Origin: BOG-908 sp963848205
GTDB lineage: Bacteria > Pseudomonadota > Alphaproteobacteria > Acetobacterales > Acetobacteraceae
Length of the DNA stretch: 64,000 bases
Reading direction: 5' to 3'
Assembly: GCA_963848205.1 (NCBI GenBank)
Contig: CAWKCV010000003.1
Span: 1,364,001 to 1,428,000, forward strand
The notes below the pieces were generated by a model. The model had not been told where the DNA came from. It did no database searches and saw nothing but the letters and a program-made list of their open reading frames with translations. The translations under genes were made by a program, and so were the position numbers. Below are positions 50,956 through 58,924 of this stretch, in pieces (position 1 is the first letter of the stretch; the number at the start of each line of letters is the position of its first letter).

Positions 50956-52110
50956 TCAGATGAGCGCACGGACCAGATTGCCGAGCCGTTCGAGCGCGTC
51001 GCGGAGCTGCGCGTCGGAGGCGGCCGTGCTCAGGCGAACGAAGGGGCTGAGGCCGAACGCCGCGCCGTGCACCGCGGCGACACAAGCTTCCTCCAGCAGA
51101 ACGTCGCAGAAATCCGCATCGCTGCCGATGACGCGGCCTTGCGCGGTGGTGCGGCCGATCAGGCCGGCAATGCCGGGATAGACGTAGAATGCGCCACGTG
51201 GCGCGTGGCACGCGATGCCCGGAATGGCACGCAGACCATCGACCATCATGCGGCTGCGTGCGGCATAGGTGGCGCGCATGATGCTTACGCGATCCTGCGG
51301 CCCGTCGAGCGCGGCCGCGGCCGCGGCCTGGGTAATGGGGGAGACGCCGCCGGTGGACTGGCCCTGGACTTTCGTCATTGCGGCGATCAGGCGGGTGGGG
51401 CCGCCGGCGAATCCCACGCGCCAGCCGGTCATGGCGTAAGTTTTCGAGACGCCCGAGATGGTCAGCGTGCGGTCGGCCAGATCGGGGGCGACCTGCGCCA
51501 TCGTCACATGCGGCGAATCGCCATGAATGAGGTGCTCGTACATGTCGTCGGCCATGATCCAGACATGCGGCTGCGCGCGCAGTGTCTCGGCAAGCGTTTC
51601 CAGATGCGCGGCCGAGCAGACGGCGCCGGTAGGATTGTTGGGATAGTTCAGCACAACCCAGCGCGTGCGCGGCGTGATGGCGCGGGCGACTGCATCGGGC
51701 TGCGGCAGGAAGTCCTGCGCCGGGTCGCAGGGCAGAAAGACGGGGATGGCACCCGCCATGCGCGCGATCAGCGGGTAAGCGCTCCAGTACGGTGCCGGAA
51801 CAATGACTTCGTCGCCGTCTTCGAGAGTGGCGGTGAGCGCGTCATAGATGATCTGGCGCGCGCCGTGGCCCACCAGTATCTGATCGGGCGCGAAGCCCAG
51901 GTCATTGTCGCGCCGGAATTTAGCCTGGATGGCGGCTTTCAGCGCAGGCGTGCCGGCTACCGGCGGGTATTTGGTCTCCCCGCGCAATGCCGCCTGGTGC
52001 GCGGCCTCGATGGCGTGCGGCGGGCTGGGAAAATCGGGCTCGCCCAGGGTGAGCGAAATGATGTCGCGGCCTTGCGCACGTAGCGCGCGGGCGCGTTCGG
52101 ACGCCGCCAT
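50956..52110 (-). CDS. Class I PLP-dependent aminotransferase, paralog B
   Basis: 384 residues from ATG 52110. Fold-type I aspartate-like aminotransferase: RDIISLTLGEPDFPSPPHAI, PAPYWSAYPLIARMAGAIPV, LNYPNNPTGAVCSAAHLETL, and the PLP lysine in TISGVSKTYAMTGWRVGFAG; the C terminus has RGAFYVYPGIAGLIG and an Arg in FVRLSTAAS that would bind the alpha-carboxylate. Relative to its neighbour it lacks about 20 N-terminal residues at this start, yet in-frame sequence upstream (LSARQQSIPQAATMAASERA) matches that missing part, so the true start is probably further 5' at a non-ATG codon near 52173. It follows its paralog by 59 bp. The amino donor is unknown. Confidence 0.85.
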   Translation of the reverse strand: MAASERARALRAQGRDIISLTLGEPDFPSPPHAIEAAHQAALRGETKYPPVAGTPALKAAIQAKFRRDNDLGFAPDQILVGHGARQIIYDALTATLEDGDEVIVPAPYWSAYPLIARMAGAIPVFLPCDPAQDFLPQPDAVARAITPRTRWVVLNYPNNPTGAVCSAAHLETLAETLRAQPHVWIMADDMYEHLIHGDSPHVTMAQVAPDLADRTLTISGVSKTYAMTGWRVGFAGGPTRLIAAMTKVQGQSTGGVSPITQAAAAAALDGPQDRVSIMRATYAARSRMMVDGLRAIPGIACHAPRGAFYVYPGIAGLIGRTTAQGRVIGSDADFCDVLLEEACVAAVHGAAFGLSPFVRLSTAASDAQLRDALERLGNLVRALI

Positions 52111-52169
52111 GGTGGCAGCCTGGGGAATGGACTGCTGTCGGGCGGAGAGGCGCGGCGTGGTGGGGGTGG

Positions 52170-53369
52170 TCAGTGCATGCCCGCGCAGAAATCGGCGATG
52201 CGCGCGCAGGCGGTGCGCAGGCTTTCCGTGTCGGTGGCGTAGCTGACGCGGAAATGCCCGGGATACATGAAGGCCGAGCCGTGCACGGCGGCAACGCCGT
52301 GTTCCTCCAGCAGCGCGGTGACGAACGCCTCGTCATCGGCGATCTTCGCGCCGGCGGCGGTGGTTTTGCCGATGCAGCCATGCAGGCCGGGGAAGACGTA
52401 GAACGCGCCTTCCGGACGGTGACACGAGAGGCCGGGGATGGCGTTCAGCGCGTCGACGACCAGGTCGCGGCGGGTGCGATACACATCGCACATCGCCGCA
52501 ATCGCATCCTGCGGTCCGTTCAGCGCTTCGACGGCCGCGGCCTGGCTGATGGAAGACGTGTTCGAGGTGGACTGGCTTTGCAGCTTGTCCATCGCACGGA
52601 TGAGGGCGATCGGCGCGCCGGCAAACCCGATGCGCCAGCCGGTCATCGCATAAGCCTTGCTGCAGCCGTTCATAGTTACGGTCCGCTCGCGCAGGCGCGG
52701 CTCCACCTGCGCGATGGTGGCGAACTTGAAACCGTCATAAGCGAGCTTTTCGTAGATATCGTCGGTGAAGATCCACACATCCGGATGGCGCAGCAGCACG
52801 TCGCAGATCGGGCGAAGTTCCTCGGCGGAGTAGGCGGCACCGGTGGGATTGCACGGCGAGTTGAGGAACAGCCATTTGGTGCGCGGCGTGATCGCCGCTT
52901 CCAGATCCTCGGCCCGCAGCTTGAAGCCGTTGTTCTGCCCGCACGGGACGATGACCGGCGTGCCGTCCGCAAGCGCCACGATGTCCGGATAGCTCACCCA
53001 GCAAGGGCTCGGAATGATCGCCTCGTCCCCTGTGTTCAAGGTGGCGACCATGGCGTTGTAGATGACCTGCTTGCCGCCGGTCGAGACGATGATCTCCTCG
53101 GGCGCATAATCGAGATTGCTGTCGCGCTTGAATTTCGCGGCAATCGCGCGCCGCAACGCCGGTGTCCCGGCAACGTCGGTATATTTGGTATCGCCAGCCT
53201 CGATGGCGCGGACGGCCGCCTGCTTGATGTGATCCGGCGTGTCGAAGTCGGGCTCGCCCGCGGACAGGCTGATAATATCTCGGCCGGCGGCGCGTAGCGC
53301 GCGCGCTTTCGACGAGATGGCAATTGTCTGGCTGGGGCTGATCTTGCCTAGGCGGTCGGCGATGAACAT
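52170..53369 (-). CDS. Class I PLP-dependent aminotransferase (aspartate aminotransferase type)
   Basis: 399 residues. Typical alphaproteobacterial AspC-1b: FIADRLGKISPSQTIAISSK at the N terminus, IISLSAGEPDFDTPDHIKQA, KYTDVAGTPALRRAIAAKFK, SPCWVSYPDIVALADGTPVI, FLNSPCNPTGAAYSAEELRP and the PLP lysine in TMNGCSKAYAMTGWRIGFAG. It interconverts aspartate and oxaloacetate with 2-oxoglutarate, with possible activity on prephenate or aromatic substrates in this subgroup. ATG 53369 is preferred over a TTG nine bases upstream. Tandem with a paralog of about the same fold and length. Confidence 0.92.
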   Translation of the reverse strand: MFIADRLGKISPSQTIAISSKARALRAAGRDIISLSAGEPDFDTPDHIKQAAVRAIEAGDTKYTDVAGTPALRRAIAAKFKRDSNLDYAPEEIIVSTGGKQVIYNAMVATLNTGDEAIIPSPCWVSYPDIVALADGTPVIVPCGQNNGFKLRAEDLEAAITPRTKWLFLNSPCNPTGAAYSAEELRPICDVLLRHPDVWIFTDDIYEKLAYDGFKFATIAQVEPRLRERTVTMNGCSKAYAMTGWRIGFAGAPIALIRAMDKLQSQSTSNTSSISQAAAVEALNGPQDAIAAMCDVYRTRRDLVVDALNAIPGLSCHRPEGAFYVFPGLHGCIGKTTAAGAKIADDEAFVTALLEEHGVAAVHGSAFMYPGHFRVSYATDTESLRTACARIADFCAGMH

Positions 53370-53400
53370 GGGGGGCAAACTAGAGCCCTGAGTTCACGAA

Positions 53401-53512
53401 AGGAAGGCAAGGCCCTCTTTTTTGAAAAAAAGACCCAAAAAACTTCTGCTCCGAAACTACATGCGCCGGAGCAGAAGTTATTTAGTCCGTTTTTTGAAAA
53501 AGGACTGCTTTC
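53401..53512. repeat. REPIN-like inverted pair with short core
   Basis: Copies at 53401-53451 (plus) and 53469-53512 (minus) with only 17 bp between them, the shortest core seen. Inner ends repeat as CTTCTGCTCCG and CGGAGCAGAAG, so the arms extend the hairpin. Confidence 0.88.
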
Positions 53513-54019
53513 TTACTGCGGAGGCCCGCCCGTCGAGTTCGTGGTTGTGCCCGGACTGGCTCCTCCCTGAGTGCCGCCCGCCGCCGACCCGGCGCGACCG
53601 ATGCTGGACCCTGAACCGCTCGACCCGGCACCCCCGGCGCCGCCGCTGCCGCTCAGGCTAGCGCCGCCCTGTGTGCCGTTGTTCGGCCCGATGCTGGTGC
53701 CGAGGCTGCTGGAGCCAGTGCCTGACGTAGAACCGGCGGCGCCGCTGCCGAGCGTGTTCGAACCAGCGTTCGTGTTGGCGCCGGTCGAGCCGCTGCCAAG
53801 GCCCGATCCAGCCGATCCGCTGCTGGGGTTCGATGTGCCGGTGCCCATGCCGGAACTGCCGGTGCCGGCCGATCCGCTCATGCCGCCGGCGCTGCCACCG
53901 GCGCCGCCGGCGCCGCCCGCGGCACCACCGCCACCACCGCCCGCCGCCTGCGCGAGCGCGGGGCCGGCCGCGAAAGCCATCATGCAGGCAGCCAATGCCG
54001 CCTTTTTAAATCCGTTCAT
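53513..54019 (-). CDS. Secreted Gly/Ser-rich low-complexity protein
   Basis: 168 residues. Signal peptide MNGFKKAALAACMMAFAAGP, cleaved after ALAQ. The rest is almost entirely Gly, Ser, Ala, Thr and Asn (GGAGGAGGSAGGMSGSAGTG and similar runs), without cysteines or a folded domain. Such compositions occur in surface or matrix proteins and in structural stalk or spore-coat-like proteins; no function can be given. The ATG at 54019 has GGAGG nine bases upstream. It is divergent from the flagellar block. Confidence 0.7.
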   Translation of the reverse strand: MNGFKKAALAACMMAFAAGPALAQAAGGGGGGAAGGAGGAGGSAGGMSGSAGTGSSGMGTGTSNPSSGSAGSGLGSGSTGANTNAGSNTLGSGAAGSTSGTGSSSLGTSIGPNNGTQGGASLSGSGGAGGAGSSGSGSSIGRAGSAAGGTQGGASPGTTTNSTGGPPQ

Positions 54020-54197
54020 GCTGAAATCCTCCATCTTGGCCGGTGCCGCGAGCGACCCTGCCTGTCACGCCCAACGCGGGGCGCCCGGCTGGTTTCCCGC
54101 ACGCTCGCGTGTGCCTGTTTCGGTCGGCCGGCATAATCGGCCCGGCAGAAAGTGCCGGGCCGTGGAAGGAGAGGCCGTGTTTGCTGGTGGTCGAGGG

Positions 54198-54212
54198 TGG
54201 CACAAGGCTTGC
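54198..54212 (+). promoter_or_regulatory. Sigma-54-type promoter for flgFGAH
   Basis: TGGCAC-AAGGC-TTGC has the exact GG-N10-GC spacing of the sigma-54 consensus and both conserved blocks. It lies 34 bp before the flgF start, placing the transcription start about 20 bp ahead of it. In Caulobacter, class II flagellar operons are sigma-54-dependent under FlbD and FliX; fliX is 5 kb away here. Confidence 0.75.
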
Positions 54213-54246
54213 GATTGACAACGCATTGAACTTTGCGGGCCCGGTC

Positions 54247-54987
54247 ATGGACAACATCACGAGTATCGCCCTTTCGCGTCTTTCCTCGCAGCAGCAGGCG
54301 ATGGACGTGGTGGCCAACAATCTCGCCAATGCCAGCACGCCGGGCTATCGCGCCGAGCGCCCCGTATTCGCCGATTGGCTCGAGCGTGAGCCGGCCGGCG
54401 CGGAGCCGCGTGGCGGACGTATCGTGGCATTCAGCCAGACGCGTGCCACATACCGCGAGCGCAGCGAAGGCGCGCTGGCACAGACCGGCAATCCGCTCGA
54501 TCTCGCGCTGCAGGGCAACGGGTTTTTCACCGTGCAGACCCAGCAGGGACCGCGGCTGACACGCGCCGGCCGGTTCACGCTCGGCAATGACGGCACGATC
54601 GCCGACGAGAATGGCGATGCGCTGCTCGACAAAACCGGACAGAAGATGGTGGTCTCACGCGCCGATACCGAGCTTACCGTGCGCGCGGACGGCACGCTTC
54701 GCAGCCAGAACGGCATTCTCGGCCAGATCGGCGTGGTGACACCGAACGACCCAAACCGGATGACGGCCGAAGGCGGACGATTGTTCCGCGCCGACGTGGC
54801 GACGACACCGGTCGCGACGCCGAAAATGCTGCAAGGCGCACTGGAAGACAGCAACGTTCAGCCCGTCAGCGAGATCACCCGCATGATCTCCACCCAGCGG
54901 GATTTCCAGTTCGTCACGCAGTTGGTGGAGGCCGAGGGTCAGCGGCGGCAATCAGCGATCGACAAGATCGCCGCGCCCACTTCCTGA
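54247..54987 (+). CDS. flgF: Flagellar basal-body rod protein FlgF
   Basis: 246 residues, proximal rod protein. N-terminal rod motif ALSRLSSQQQAMDVVANNLA then NASTPGYRAERPVF; central DLALQGNGFFTVQTQQGPRL and TRAGRFTLGNDGTIADENGD; C-terminal coiled segment SEITRMISTQRDFQFVTQLV. It polymerises into the proximal rod after export through the flagellar type III apparatus, so it has no classical signal peptide. ATG 54247 follows a sigma-54-type promoter. It is the first gene of the flgF-flgG-flgA-flgH operon. Confidence 0.94.
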   Translation: MDNITSIALSRLSSQQQAMDVVANNLANASTPGYRAERPVFADWLEREPAGAEPRGGRIVAFSQTRATYRERSEGALAQTGNPLDLALQGNGFFTVQTQQGPRLTRAGRFTLGNDGTIADENGDALLDKTGQKMVVSRADTELTVRADGTLRSQNGILGQIGVVTPNDPNRMTAEGGRLFRADVATTPVATPKMLQGALEDSNVQPVSEITRMISTQRDFQFVTQLVEAEGQRRQSAIDKIAAPTS

Positions 54988-55028
54988 GACCCGACACATA
55001 CACACTCTATATATAAGGAGAGAGCGCG

Positions 55029-55814
55029 ATGCGCGCCTTGGATATCGCCGGCACGGGCATGCAGGCACAGCAGACGAATGTGGAGGTGATCTCCAACAAC
55101 ATCGCCAACATGAGCACGACGGGGTTCAAGCGCCGGCGTGCGGAGTTCCAGGACCTCATCTATCAGAATTTGCGAACGGTCGGTTCGAACAGTTCGGACA
55201 ACGGCACCGTGGTGCCGAGCGGCGCGCAGATCGGGTTGGGCGTCAAGACGGCGGCGATCTATCGCATCACCGAACAGGGCACGCTGACTCAGACATCGAA
55301 CACACTGGACATGGCGATCCAGGGCAACGGATATTTCCAGGTGACTTTGCCCTCGGGCCAGACGGCCTACACGCGGGACGGCACGTTCGCGCTGGCGCCC
55401 GACGGTACGATCGTGACGGCGGATGGTTATCCGGTGGCACCCGGAATCACCGTGCCGCCGAACGCCACGAGTGTGAGCGTGAACGCATCCGGCCAAGTCC
55501 AGGCCAGCATTTCCGGCCAGACCACGCCGCAGACACTGGGCCAGTTCCAGTTGGCCGCTTTCCCCAATGAAGCAGGGCTCGACGCACAGGGAGACAACCT
55601 GTTCACGCAATCGGGCGCGTCGGGCAATGCGGTGACCGGCACGCCGGGATCGCCTGGTTTCGGCGGCGTGATGCAGGGCTACGTGGAAAGCAGCAACGTG
55701 AACGTGGTGACCGAGATCACCAGCCTGATCACCGCGCAGCGGGCCTACGAGATGAACAGCAAGGTGATTACCAGCAGCAACGAGATGCTGCAGACCCTGA
55801 CGAATTTGCGGTGA
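55029..55814 (+). CDS. flgG: Flagellar basal-body rod protein FlgG
   Basis: 261 residues, distal rod subunit. MRALDIAGTGMQAQQTNVEV then ISNNIANMSTTGFKRRRAEF, MAIQGNGYFQVTLPSGQTAY, TRDGTFALAPDGTIVTADGY, and the C-terminal motif NVNVVTEITSLITAQRAYEM with NSKVITSSNEMLQTLTNL. Full length. A strong AAGGAGAGAG ribosome site precedes the ATG. Its stop overlaps the first possible start (GTG) of flgA. Confidence 0.97.
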   Translation: MRALDIAGTGMQAQQTNVEVISNNIANMSTTGFKRRRAEFQDLIYQNLRTVGSNSSDNGTVVPSGAQIGLGVKTAAIYRITEQGTLTQTSNTLDMAIQGNGYFQVTLPSGQTAYTRDGTFALAPDGTIVTADGYPVAPGITVPPNATSVSVNASGQVQASISGQTTPQTLGQFQLAAFPNEAGLDAQGDNLFTQSGASGNAVTGTPGSPGFGGVMQGYVESSNVNVVTEITSLITAQRAYEMNSKVITSSNEMLQTLTNLR

Positions 55815-55819
55815 GCGCG

Positions 55820-56767
55820 ATGAAAAAAACGATACTCTCTTTGACCTTGCTGGCCGGCACTGCCCTGCCGTCACATGCGGCCACCCTGCGGCCTTATACA
55901 CGCATCGACTCCGCGACCGTGCGTTTGAGCGATCTTTTCGAATCGCTCGGAACGACGGCCGATCGCGATCTGGGTGCCGCCCCCGCGCCGGGCGCGCGAA
56001 TTGTGGTCGCATCTCCGCAATTGGCGGCGATTGCACGCGATTACGCCGTCGATTGGCGCCCCGCGACCGGTGGCGAACAGTCGGTGGTGGAACGTCGCGC
56101 GGCGATGCTGCGTCCGGCAGAGATCATGGCCGCTTTGCGGACCGCGTTGGTGGCGAGCGATGCGCCGCGCGATTTCGATCTTGCGACACCCGATCTGCAG
56201 CCGATCGCCGTGCCCGTCGGCGCGTCGATCGTGCCCGCGGTAGATCAGTTGAATTACGACGCGCCCTCCGGTCGCTTCACCGCCCTCGTCGCGATAGGCA
56301 TAGACGGTCAGGCCGGTACGCCGTTGCGCGTCTCCGGCCAGGTGATTGCGATGACGCGCGCGATGGTCGCCACCCACCGCCTTTTGCCCGGGAGCACGTT
56401 GCAGGAAGGCGATTTACGCGAAGCACGTGTGCGCGCCGGCAGTCTTCGCAGCTCGGCAAGCGTGGCGGCACAGGATGCATGGGGCCAGTTGCTGCGGCAC
56501 GACGTGGCCGAGGGGCAGGTGTTGACGGTTGCCGATCTCACCCATGCATCGCTCGTAGAGCGCGGCAGCCTGGTGCAGATGTCGCTCGATAGCGATGGTC
56601 TGTCGCTGAGCGCGCAAGGCGTGGCGCGCGAATCCGGCGGACGGGGCGATCATATTCGCGTCGAAAACCCGTTATCCCACCTCATGGTGGTGGGCGAAGT
56701 GATCGGCGCCGGACGGGTGCGCGTGGCGCCGCGTGAGGCGGTGGTGACGCTGGTGAGCGCGCAATGA
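55820..56767 (+). CDS. flgA: Flagellar P-ring assembly chaperone FlgA
   Basis: 315 residues. Signal peptide MKKTILSLTLLAGTALPSHA. FlgA is a periplasmic chaperone for FlgI during P-ring assembly. The C-terminal SAF-like domain is present: PLRVSGQVIAMTRAMVATHR, LLPGSTLQEGDLREARVRAG, VLTVADLTHASLVERGSLVQ, ending with SHLMVVGEVIGAGRVRVAPR. A GTG at 55811 overlapping the flgG stop would add three residues. The last four bases overlap flgH. Confidence 0.9.
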   Translation: MKKTILSLTLLAGTALPSHAATLRPYTRIDSATVRLSDLFESLGTTADRDLGAAPAPGARIVVASPQLAAIARDYAVDWRPATGGEQSVVERRAAMLRPAEIMAALRTALVASDAPRDFDLATPDLQPIAVPVGASIVPAVDQLNYDAPSGRFTALVAIGIDGQAGTPLRVSGQVIAMTRAMVATHRLLPGSTLQEGDLREARVRAGSLRSSASVAAQDAWGQLLRHDVAEGQVLTVADLTHASLVERGSLVQMSLDSDGLSLSAQGVARESGGRGDHIRVENPLSHLMVVGEVIGAGRVRVAPREAVVTLVSAQ

Positions 56768-57498
56768 GCGCGCGTGCGGCGATGGCCGCCTGCTTGTTGT
56801 TGAGCGGCTGCAACACGCTTACGCGCCTCTCCGAAATCGGCCGGCCGCCGGTGATGACCGCCCCTGCCGACCCAACCGCCGATCCGCGCTGGCGGCCGGT
56901 CACAATGCCGATGCCGGGCACGCAGGTCGCACCGAGCGAGCCCGCGAGTTTATGGCGCAGCGGCAGCCGCGCTTTCTTCAAGGACCAGCGCGCCGCGCAG
57001 GTGGGCGATATCGTGACCGTGCTGGTGAACACGACGGATACGGCCGACGTGGAGAATGGGACGACGGCCACACGCAACGGACTGGAATCGGAAGGCCTGC
57101 CGAACCTGTTCGGGCTGGAGGCGGCGCTGCCGAAAATATTGAGCAAGGCGGTGAATGCAAGCACGCTGGTCAATGCCAGCAGCAGCAATTCCAACGTCGG
57201 CACCGGCAAGATCAAGCGCAATGAGACGGTGATGCTGCGCCTGGCCGGTGTGGTGACGCAGGTTCTGCCGAACGGCAATCTGGTGATCGCGGCGCGACAG
57301 GAAATGCGGGTAAACAGTGAGTTGCGAGAGCTGCGGGTGAGCGGGGTGATCCGGCCGCAGGATATAGCAAGCGACAACACGGTGCCGCACGACCGGATGG
57401 CGGAGGCCCGGATTTCATATGGTGGGCGGGGGCAGCTTACCGAGCTGCAGACGCCGCGTTATGGGCAGCAGGCGTTGGATATTTTGCTTCCATTCTAA
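56764..57498 (+). CDS. flgH: Flagellar L-ring protein FlgH
   Basis: 244 residues, outer-membrane lipoprotein that forms the L-ring bushing. Short lipoprotein signal MSARAAMAACLLLSGC with lipobox LSGC. Family marks: SLWRSGSRAFFKDQRAAQVG, DIVTVLVNTTDTADVENGTT, TRNGLESEGLPNLFGLEAAL, GNLVIAARQEMRVNSELREL and VSGVIRPQDIASDNTVPHDR. It overlaps flgA by 4 bp. A repeat copy closes the operon. Confidence 0.96.
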   Translation: MSARAAMAACLLLSGCNTLTRLSEIGRPPVMTAPADPTADPRWRPVTMPMPGTQVAPSEPASLWRSGSRAFFKDQRAAQVGDIVTVLVNTTDTADVENGTTATRNGLESEGLPNLFGLEAALPKILSKAVNASTLVNASSSNSNVGTGKIKRNETVMLRLAGVVTQVLPNGNLVIAARQEMRVNSELRELRVSGVIRPQDIASDNTVPHDRMAEARISYGGRGQLTELQTPRYGQQALDILLPF

Positions 57499-57500
57499 GG

Positions 57501-57549
57501 CGAGAAAGGCCTTCTTTTTCTGAAGAAAAGAGGCAAAAGACTTTTGCTT
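57501..57549 (+). repeat. REPIN-like repeat, singlet
   Basis: Variant B copy (AAAGGCCTTCTTTTTCTGAAG ... CAAAAGACTTTTGC) directly after the flgH stop, outer end facing flgH; it ends just before the convergent methyltransferase stop. It is the last copy in the window. Confidence 0.92.
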
Positions 57550-57554
57550 GCTGG

Positions 57555-58316
57555 TTATGCGCTTTTGACCAGCATGGCTTGAGAGGTGGCGAGTTCGATC
57601 GGGCGCTCGGGCTTGTCGGCGAAAAACTCCTCGAACGCGGCGCGGACGCCGTCGAGATACGAGTAGTCGTGCGAGAGGATGACGCCGCCTGGCACCATGC
57701 GCGGATAGAAAAATGCGAGGCAGTCGCGCGTGGCGGATTTGAGATCCACGTCGAGATGCACGAAAGAGAAGCGCCGCCCGTCGCAAGGGCCGGATGTGCC
57801 CGGGAACAGTCCCGGATAGTAGGAGATGCCGTCGCGGTCGGCGAGAAACGCCTGCACCGACGGCAGCGATGCGGCATAATGGCCCTGGCGCATGCGTTTA
57901 TGTTCGACCGCATCGGGCGCGGGCAGGCCGGCGAACGTGTCGAACAGATGCAACTTGCTTGCGTCACTGGCCAGGCTGATCAGGCGCGCGGATACGCCTT
58001 GATAGACACCCACCTCCGCCATGTCTCCCTCGAGCCCGGCTTGCGAGCGCGCGATCGAGTAAAGCGTGAAGGCTTCGTTGCCGCTGAGCAGCGATTCACG
58101 GCCGGCACGCGCCGCGTGAATGGCGCCCATTGCATCGGCATCCTTGTGACCGCCGAGGATGGCCAGTTCCAGCCGTGCCAGAACACCGATCGAGAGCGAG
58201 CGGACGATGCGGCTGGCAGCGATGAACCTATGCAGCCGGCTGCTGTCGAAACGCGATTTCGGCCGGGATGTGCGCGCACGGCGCGGCGAGACATCGGCCA
58301 ATCGGGTGTCTTTCAT
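57555..58316 (-). CDS. TylF/MycF-family class I methyltransferase
   Basis: 253 residues. The SAM-dependent sugar O-methyltransferase family TylF is indicated by MAEVGVYQGVSARLISLASD (SAM loop), LHLFDTFAGLPAPDAVEHKR, YYPGLFPGTSGPCDGRRFSF, VHLDVDLKSATRDCLAFFYP (metal-binding Asp) and MVPGGVILSHDYSYLDGVRA. These are Mg-dependent enzymes acting on hydroxyls of sugars. Lying inside the flagellar block, one possibility is modification of a flagellin or surface glycan, but that is inference. Divergent upstream region shared with nothing; dksA lies 92 bp upstream, same strand. Confidence 0.85.
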   Translation of the reverse strand: MKDTRLADVSPRRARTSRPKSRFDSSRLHRFIAASRIVRSLSIGVLARLELAILGGHKDADAMGAIHAARAGRESLLSGNEAFTLYSIARSQAGLEGDMAEVGVYQGVSARLISLASDASKLHLFDTFAGLPAPDAVEHKRMRQGHYAASLPSVQAFLADRDGISYYPGLFPGTSGPCDGRRFSFVHLDVDLKSATRDCLAFFYPRMVPGGVILSHDYSYLDGVRAAFEEFFADKPERPIELATSQAMLVKSA

Positions 58317-58408
58317 GGCCGGTCCTTCGGACGAGTATCACCTTGTCGCAACGACCGCTTGCAGACTTGGTTTGGCAGCCGGAAAAAGAACGCTCGTGCG
58401 ACAGTGGT

Positions 58409-58822
58409 TTACTCGTCGCGATGCACGCGCTCCATCCGCTCATGGCGCTCCTGCGCCTCAAGCGACAAGGTGGCGATCGGCCGTGCCTCGAGCCGGCGCA
58501 GCCCGATCGGCTCGCTGGTTTCCTCGCAATAGCCGTAATGGCCGGCGTCGATGCGTGCCAATGCCTGGTCGATCTTCGAGATGAGCTTGCGCGCCCGGTC
58601 GCGCGTACGCAGTTCCAGCGCACGGTCAGTCTCGACGCTGGCGCGGTCGGTGATGTCGGCTTCCAGAATGCCACCTTCGCCCAGGCTGGCCAGCGTATCG
58701 TCGGCGTCGCGATGCAGATCGGCCCGCCAACGCAGGAGTTTCTGACGGAAATATTCGACCTGCAGCGGGTTCATGAACTCCTCGCTGTCGGATGGCCGGT
58801 AGTCGGGCGGCAGCGTCAGCAT
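58409..58822 (-). CDS. dksA: DksA/TraR-family RNA polymerase regulator
   Basis: 137 residues. MLTLPPDYRPSDSEEFMNPL is the standard alphaproteobacterial N terminus, followed by the coiled-coil YFRQKLLRWRADLHRDADDT ... RDRARKLISKIDQALARIDA that enters the polymerase secondary channel. The C-terminal finger is GHYGYCEETSEPIGLRRLEA then RPIATLSLEAQERHERMERV: only the first of the four canonical zinc cysteines remains (C-x2-T, S-x2-A), as in other alphaproteobacterial DksA. DksA works with ppGpp from SpoT on rRNA, stress and flagellar promoters. An ATG one codon upstream (58825) is equally possible. Confidence 0.93.
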   Translation of the reverse strand: MLTLPPDYRPSDSEEFMNPLQVEYFRQKLLRWRADLHRDADDTLASLGEGGILEADITDRASVETDRALELRTRDRARKLISKIDQALARIDAGHYGYCEETSEPIGLRRLEARPIATLSLEAQERHERMERVHRDE

Positions 58823-58924
58823 CATCGGCCGGTCCTCGTCAATTGAGCCGGCGCGCGGCTCCTGGCCGCTCGAGCGGCATGTGGCGCGGCTTATAGACAG
58901 GCCCATCGCCCACGCCAAGCGGCA

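Noticed and set aside
3142..57549. Treating all dispersed repeats as intrinsic terminators
   Set aside because: Stems lack a following U-tract, some copies lie upstream of starts or between divergent genes, and pairs enclose conserved cores. A terminator effect for some copies remains possible.
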